64,000 nt of DNA from Curtobacterium sp. VKM Ac-1376 (GTDB lineage: Bacteria; Actinomycetota; Actinomycetes; Actinomycetales; Microbacteriaceae), in the NCBI RefSeq assembly GCF_015351025.1, contig NZ_JADKRV010000004.1:62001-126000 (forward strand), in the 5' to 3' direction. Positions 62,261 through 64,000 of this stretch are shown piece after piece; the first letter of the stretch is position 1; every line of letters begins with the position of its first letter. The notes under the pieces were generated by a model, which did no database searches, was not told the origin of the DNA, and worked only from the letters and a program-made list of their open reading frames with translations. The position numbers were made by a program, and so were the translations under genes.

Positions 62261-63849
62261 CGGTCGTCCTTCCGGGAGTCCAGGGGTGCACGGTGTGCAC
62301 GGACACCGGCGGTCGTGGTCATCGCGCGGTCGATGATCGGTCGCCAGCAGTGCATCGTGAGGTAGCTCCGCCAGGGGGCCACCTGCTCTGACCATAGGGA
62401 GAGCTCGCGCGCCGTACCGGGCAGCCCGAGTTCCTGTGCACCGTTCCGCACGGCGAGGTCACTGTGGAGGAAGATGTCGGGGTGGTGCCGGACCCGCAGC
62501 GCGACGTAGTCGGCCGTCCACGGCCCGATGCCCTTCACCGCGAGGAGTCCGGCGCGCAGGTCGCCGCGGGACTGCGCCCCGTCCACCACCAGGGACCCGT
62601 CGGCGAGCGCCGCGGCGACGCGCAGGATCGTGTCCACCCGCGCCGCCGGCCCGCGCAGGACCTCGTGCCCGCGCTCCGCGATGACCGCAGCGGGCGGGAA
62701 CAGCAGCCCACCGGACAGGATCGCGTCGGGCACGCCCGCTCCGAGCGCTTCGACGAGCCGGGTCTGCGCCGTCCGTGCGGCCGCCACCGAGACCTGCTGC
62801 CCGATGAGGGTTCGGAACAGGACCTCGTGGGCGTCCACCGCCCCGGGCAACCGGAGGCCGGGCACCCGGGCGACGGGGCCGGCGAGCTCGGGCACGGCAC
62901 TGAGGACGGCATCCACGGCGACGGGATCGGCGTCGAGGTCGAACAGCGAGCGGGCCCGCGCCACGAGCGCCGGCAGGTCGGCGAGGTCGGTGACCCGCAC
63001 CCGCAGGTCGATCCCGGCGTCCCGCTCGGCCACGCCGGGGACGGCGGCCGACGCGCTGAACCAGCCAGGGCCTCCCGGCAGGCCCACCAGGCGTCCGTAC
63101 GACACGACACGACCATCGGGGTCCACGTCCACCTGCTCGGTGCCCGGCAGGGCGTGCAACGCGTGCCAGTCGAGCAGGCCCTGCGCGTCGAAGGGCGCGC
63201 GGGCCGGCAGGTGCACGTGCAGTGCGCCGTCCACGCCACCCGTGCCGGGCCGCTCGCCCCGACCGCCGCGACCACCCCGCCGAGCGCGGAGTTCGGACGG
63301 GGTGACGGCGAAGACCTCGCGCACGGTGTCGTTGAACTGGCGGACGCTCGCGAACCCGGCGGCGAAGGCGACGTCCGTCATGGGCAGGTCCGACGACGTC
63401 AGCAGGGTCCGCGCCGTCTGCGCCCGGTGCGCCCGGCTGAGCGCCTTCGGGCCGGCGCCGAGTTCGGCGGTCATGATCCGGTTCAGCTGCCGCTCGGAGT
63501 ACCCCACCCGCGCGGCGAGCCCGGGGACGCCGTCCCGTTCGACGACGCCGTCGAGGACCAGGCGCATGGCGCGGCCGGCGACGTCCTCGCGGAGGTCCCA
63601 CTCCGGGCTGCCCGGGGTCGCCTCGGGCAGGCAGCGCTTGCAGGCGCGGAAGCCGGCGAGGTGTGCGGCGGCGCTCGTGCGGAAGAAGGTGACGCCGGTG
63701 ATCCTCGGTGTGCGGGCGGGGCAGCTCGGCCGGCAGTAGATGCCGGTGGAGTGCACGGCGGTGACGAACTGACCGTCGAAGCGTGCGTCGCGCGACGCGA
63801 CCGCGCGGTGCCGCTCGGCGTGCAGCGCGTCGGTCTCCGGCATGGTCAT
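62257..63849 (-). CDS. alkA: Ada-AlkA fusion: methyl-sensing regulator and 3-methyladenine glycosylase
   Basis: A 530-residue three-part protein. The Ada N-domain (about 15-90) has the zinc cysteines C39, C43, C70 and C73 in GIYCRPSCPARTPR and FRACKRCLPE; the first normally accepts methyl from phosphotriesters. An AraC-type helix-turn-helix follows (about 95-195, LAARVGYSERQLNRIM, DVAFAAGFASVRQFNDT). The C-terminal AlkA domain carries the helix-hairpin-helix AVKGIGPWTADYVALRV and catalytic Asp in IFLHSDLAVRNGAQEL. It should sense alkylation, activate its operon and excise 3-alkyladenine. The start is ATG 63849 or 63843. Confidence 0.94.
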   Translation of the reverse strand: MTMPETDALHAERHRAVASRDARFDGQFVTAVHSTGIYCRPSCPARTPRITGVTFFRTSAAAHLAGFRACKRCLPEATPGSPEWDLREDVAGRAMRLVLDGVVERDGVPGLAARVGYSERQLNRIMTAELGAGPKALSRAHRAQTARTLLTSSDLPMTDVAFAAGFASVRQFNDTVREVFAVTPSELRARRGGRGGRGERPGTGGVDGALHVHLPARAPFDAQGLLDWHALHALPGTEQVDVDPDGRVVSYGRLVGLPGGPGWFSASAAVPGVAERDAGIDLRVRVTDLADLPALVARARSLFDLDADPVAVDAVLSAVPELAGPVARVPGLRLPGAVDAHEVLFRTLIGQQVSVAAARTAQTRLVEALGAGVPDAILSGGLLFPPAAVIAERGHEVLRGPAARVDTILRVAAALADGSLVVDGAQSRGDLRAGLLAVKGIGPWTADYVALRVRHHPDIFLHSDLAVRNGAQELGLPGTARELSLWSEQVAPWRSYLTMHCWRPIIDRAMTTTAGVRAHRAPLDSRKDDR

Positions 63850-63938
63850 GCACTCAGCCTGACACGCGCCCCCGACGCCGACCGGCGGGAATCGGACGGA
63901 GCAGTGCACGGCCGGGAGGCGCGGATACCGTGGTCCGG

Positions 63939-64000
63939 ATGACCCTCGCTGACGACGTGGCCGGCCTCGACGACCTGCCGTTCCGGACCGACGTGGAGAT
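63939..64000 (+). CDS. Start of an unidentified gene, cut by the right edge
   Basis: Twenty codons beginning MTLADDVAGLDDLPFRTDVE, all with G or C or normal third positions, read to the end of the window. The gene is divergent from Ada-AlkA, with an 89-nt gap. Too short to name. A half copy of the GGGAGGCGCGG repeat lies about 25 nt upstream. Confidence 0.5.
   Translation, partial: MTLADDVAGLDDLPFRTDVE

Overview
The window is a high-GC, densely coding chromosomal segment of an actinobacterium. The arrangement of the str/S10 and rpoBC loci, the high third-position GC, the Ada-AlkA/ogt and lhr-nei2 pairs, and the family flavour of the hypothetical proteins suggest Microbacteriaceae, most likely Curtobacterium or a close relative. 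The genus is inferred from protein resemblance, not measured. No rRNA, tRNA, CRISPR array, prophage or insertion sequence was seen.

Region 1 (1-9114, all minus strand) is translation machinery: rpsL-rpsG-fusA-tuf behind a recognisable promoter, then rpsJ-rplC-rplD-rplW opening the S10 operon, which runs off the left edge. Two non-ribosomal genes sit between tuf and rpsJ: a type IB DNA topoisomerase and a DarT-like ADP-ribosyltransferase-fold protein. Region 2 (9142-11436) holds three membrane or membrane-anchored proteins of unknown role.

Region 3 (11597-24111, minus strand) is a type IV pilus locus in two units: pilB-pilT-pilC-pilA and pilV-pilW-pilX-pilD-pilM-pilN-pilO, separated by a strong hairpin terminator after pilA. 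Motor, platform, pilins, prepilin peptidase and the PilMNO alignment complex are present. No pilQ or pilP is seen, as expected for a one-membrane cell. pilT carries an in-frame TAA, 36 codons before what looks like its original stop.

Region 4 (24489-33555) has a small VOC-fold protein, rpoC and rpoB (both with TTG starts; rpoB behind a leader of about 300 nt) and a membrane PH-like protein. Region 5 (33840-48206) is mixed housekeeping and accessory content: a spermidine-synthase-like protein, a SprT-like metalloprotein, a CGNR regulator, an Nramp manganese transporter with two palindromes upstream, an alpha-carbonic anhydrase lipoprotein, a GH114-type lipoprotein, a DEAD-box RNA helicase, a CsbD-type stress protein, a NUDIX-like protein and a carboxylesterase whose C-terminus runs through palindromic repeats.

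Region 6 (48225-64000) holds a self-regulated PadR gene, the giant helicase Lhr with Nei2, an aldo/keto reductase divergent from a TetR repressor, the ArgP/LysE amino-acid export pair, an APC permease, a HAD-type phosphatase, an alpha/beta hydrolase with Cys in the nucleophile position, and the ogt/Ada-AlkA alkylation-repair operon. Extragenic palindromes, a 19-bp tandem repeat and several GC-rich hairpins lie between genes.
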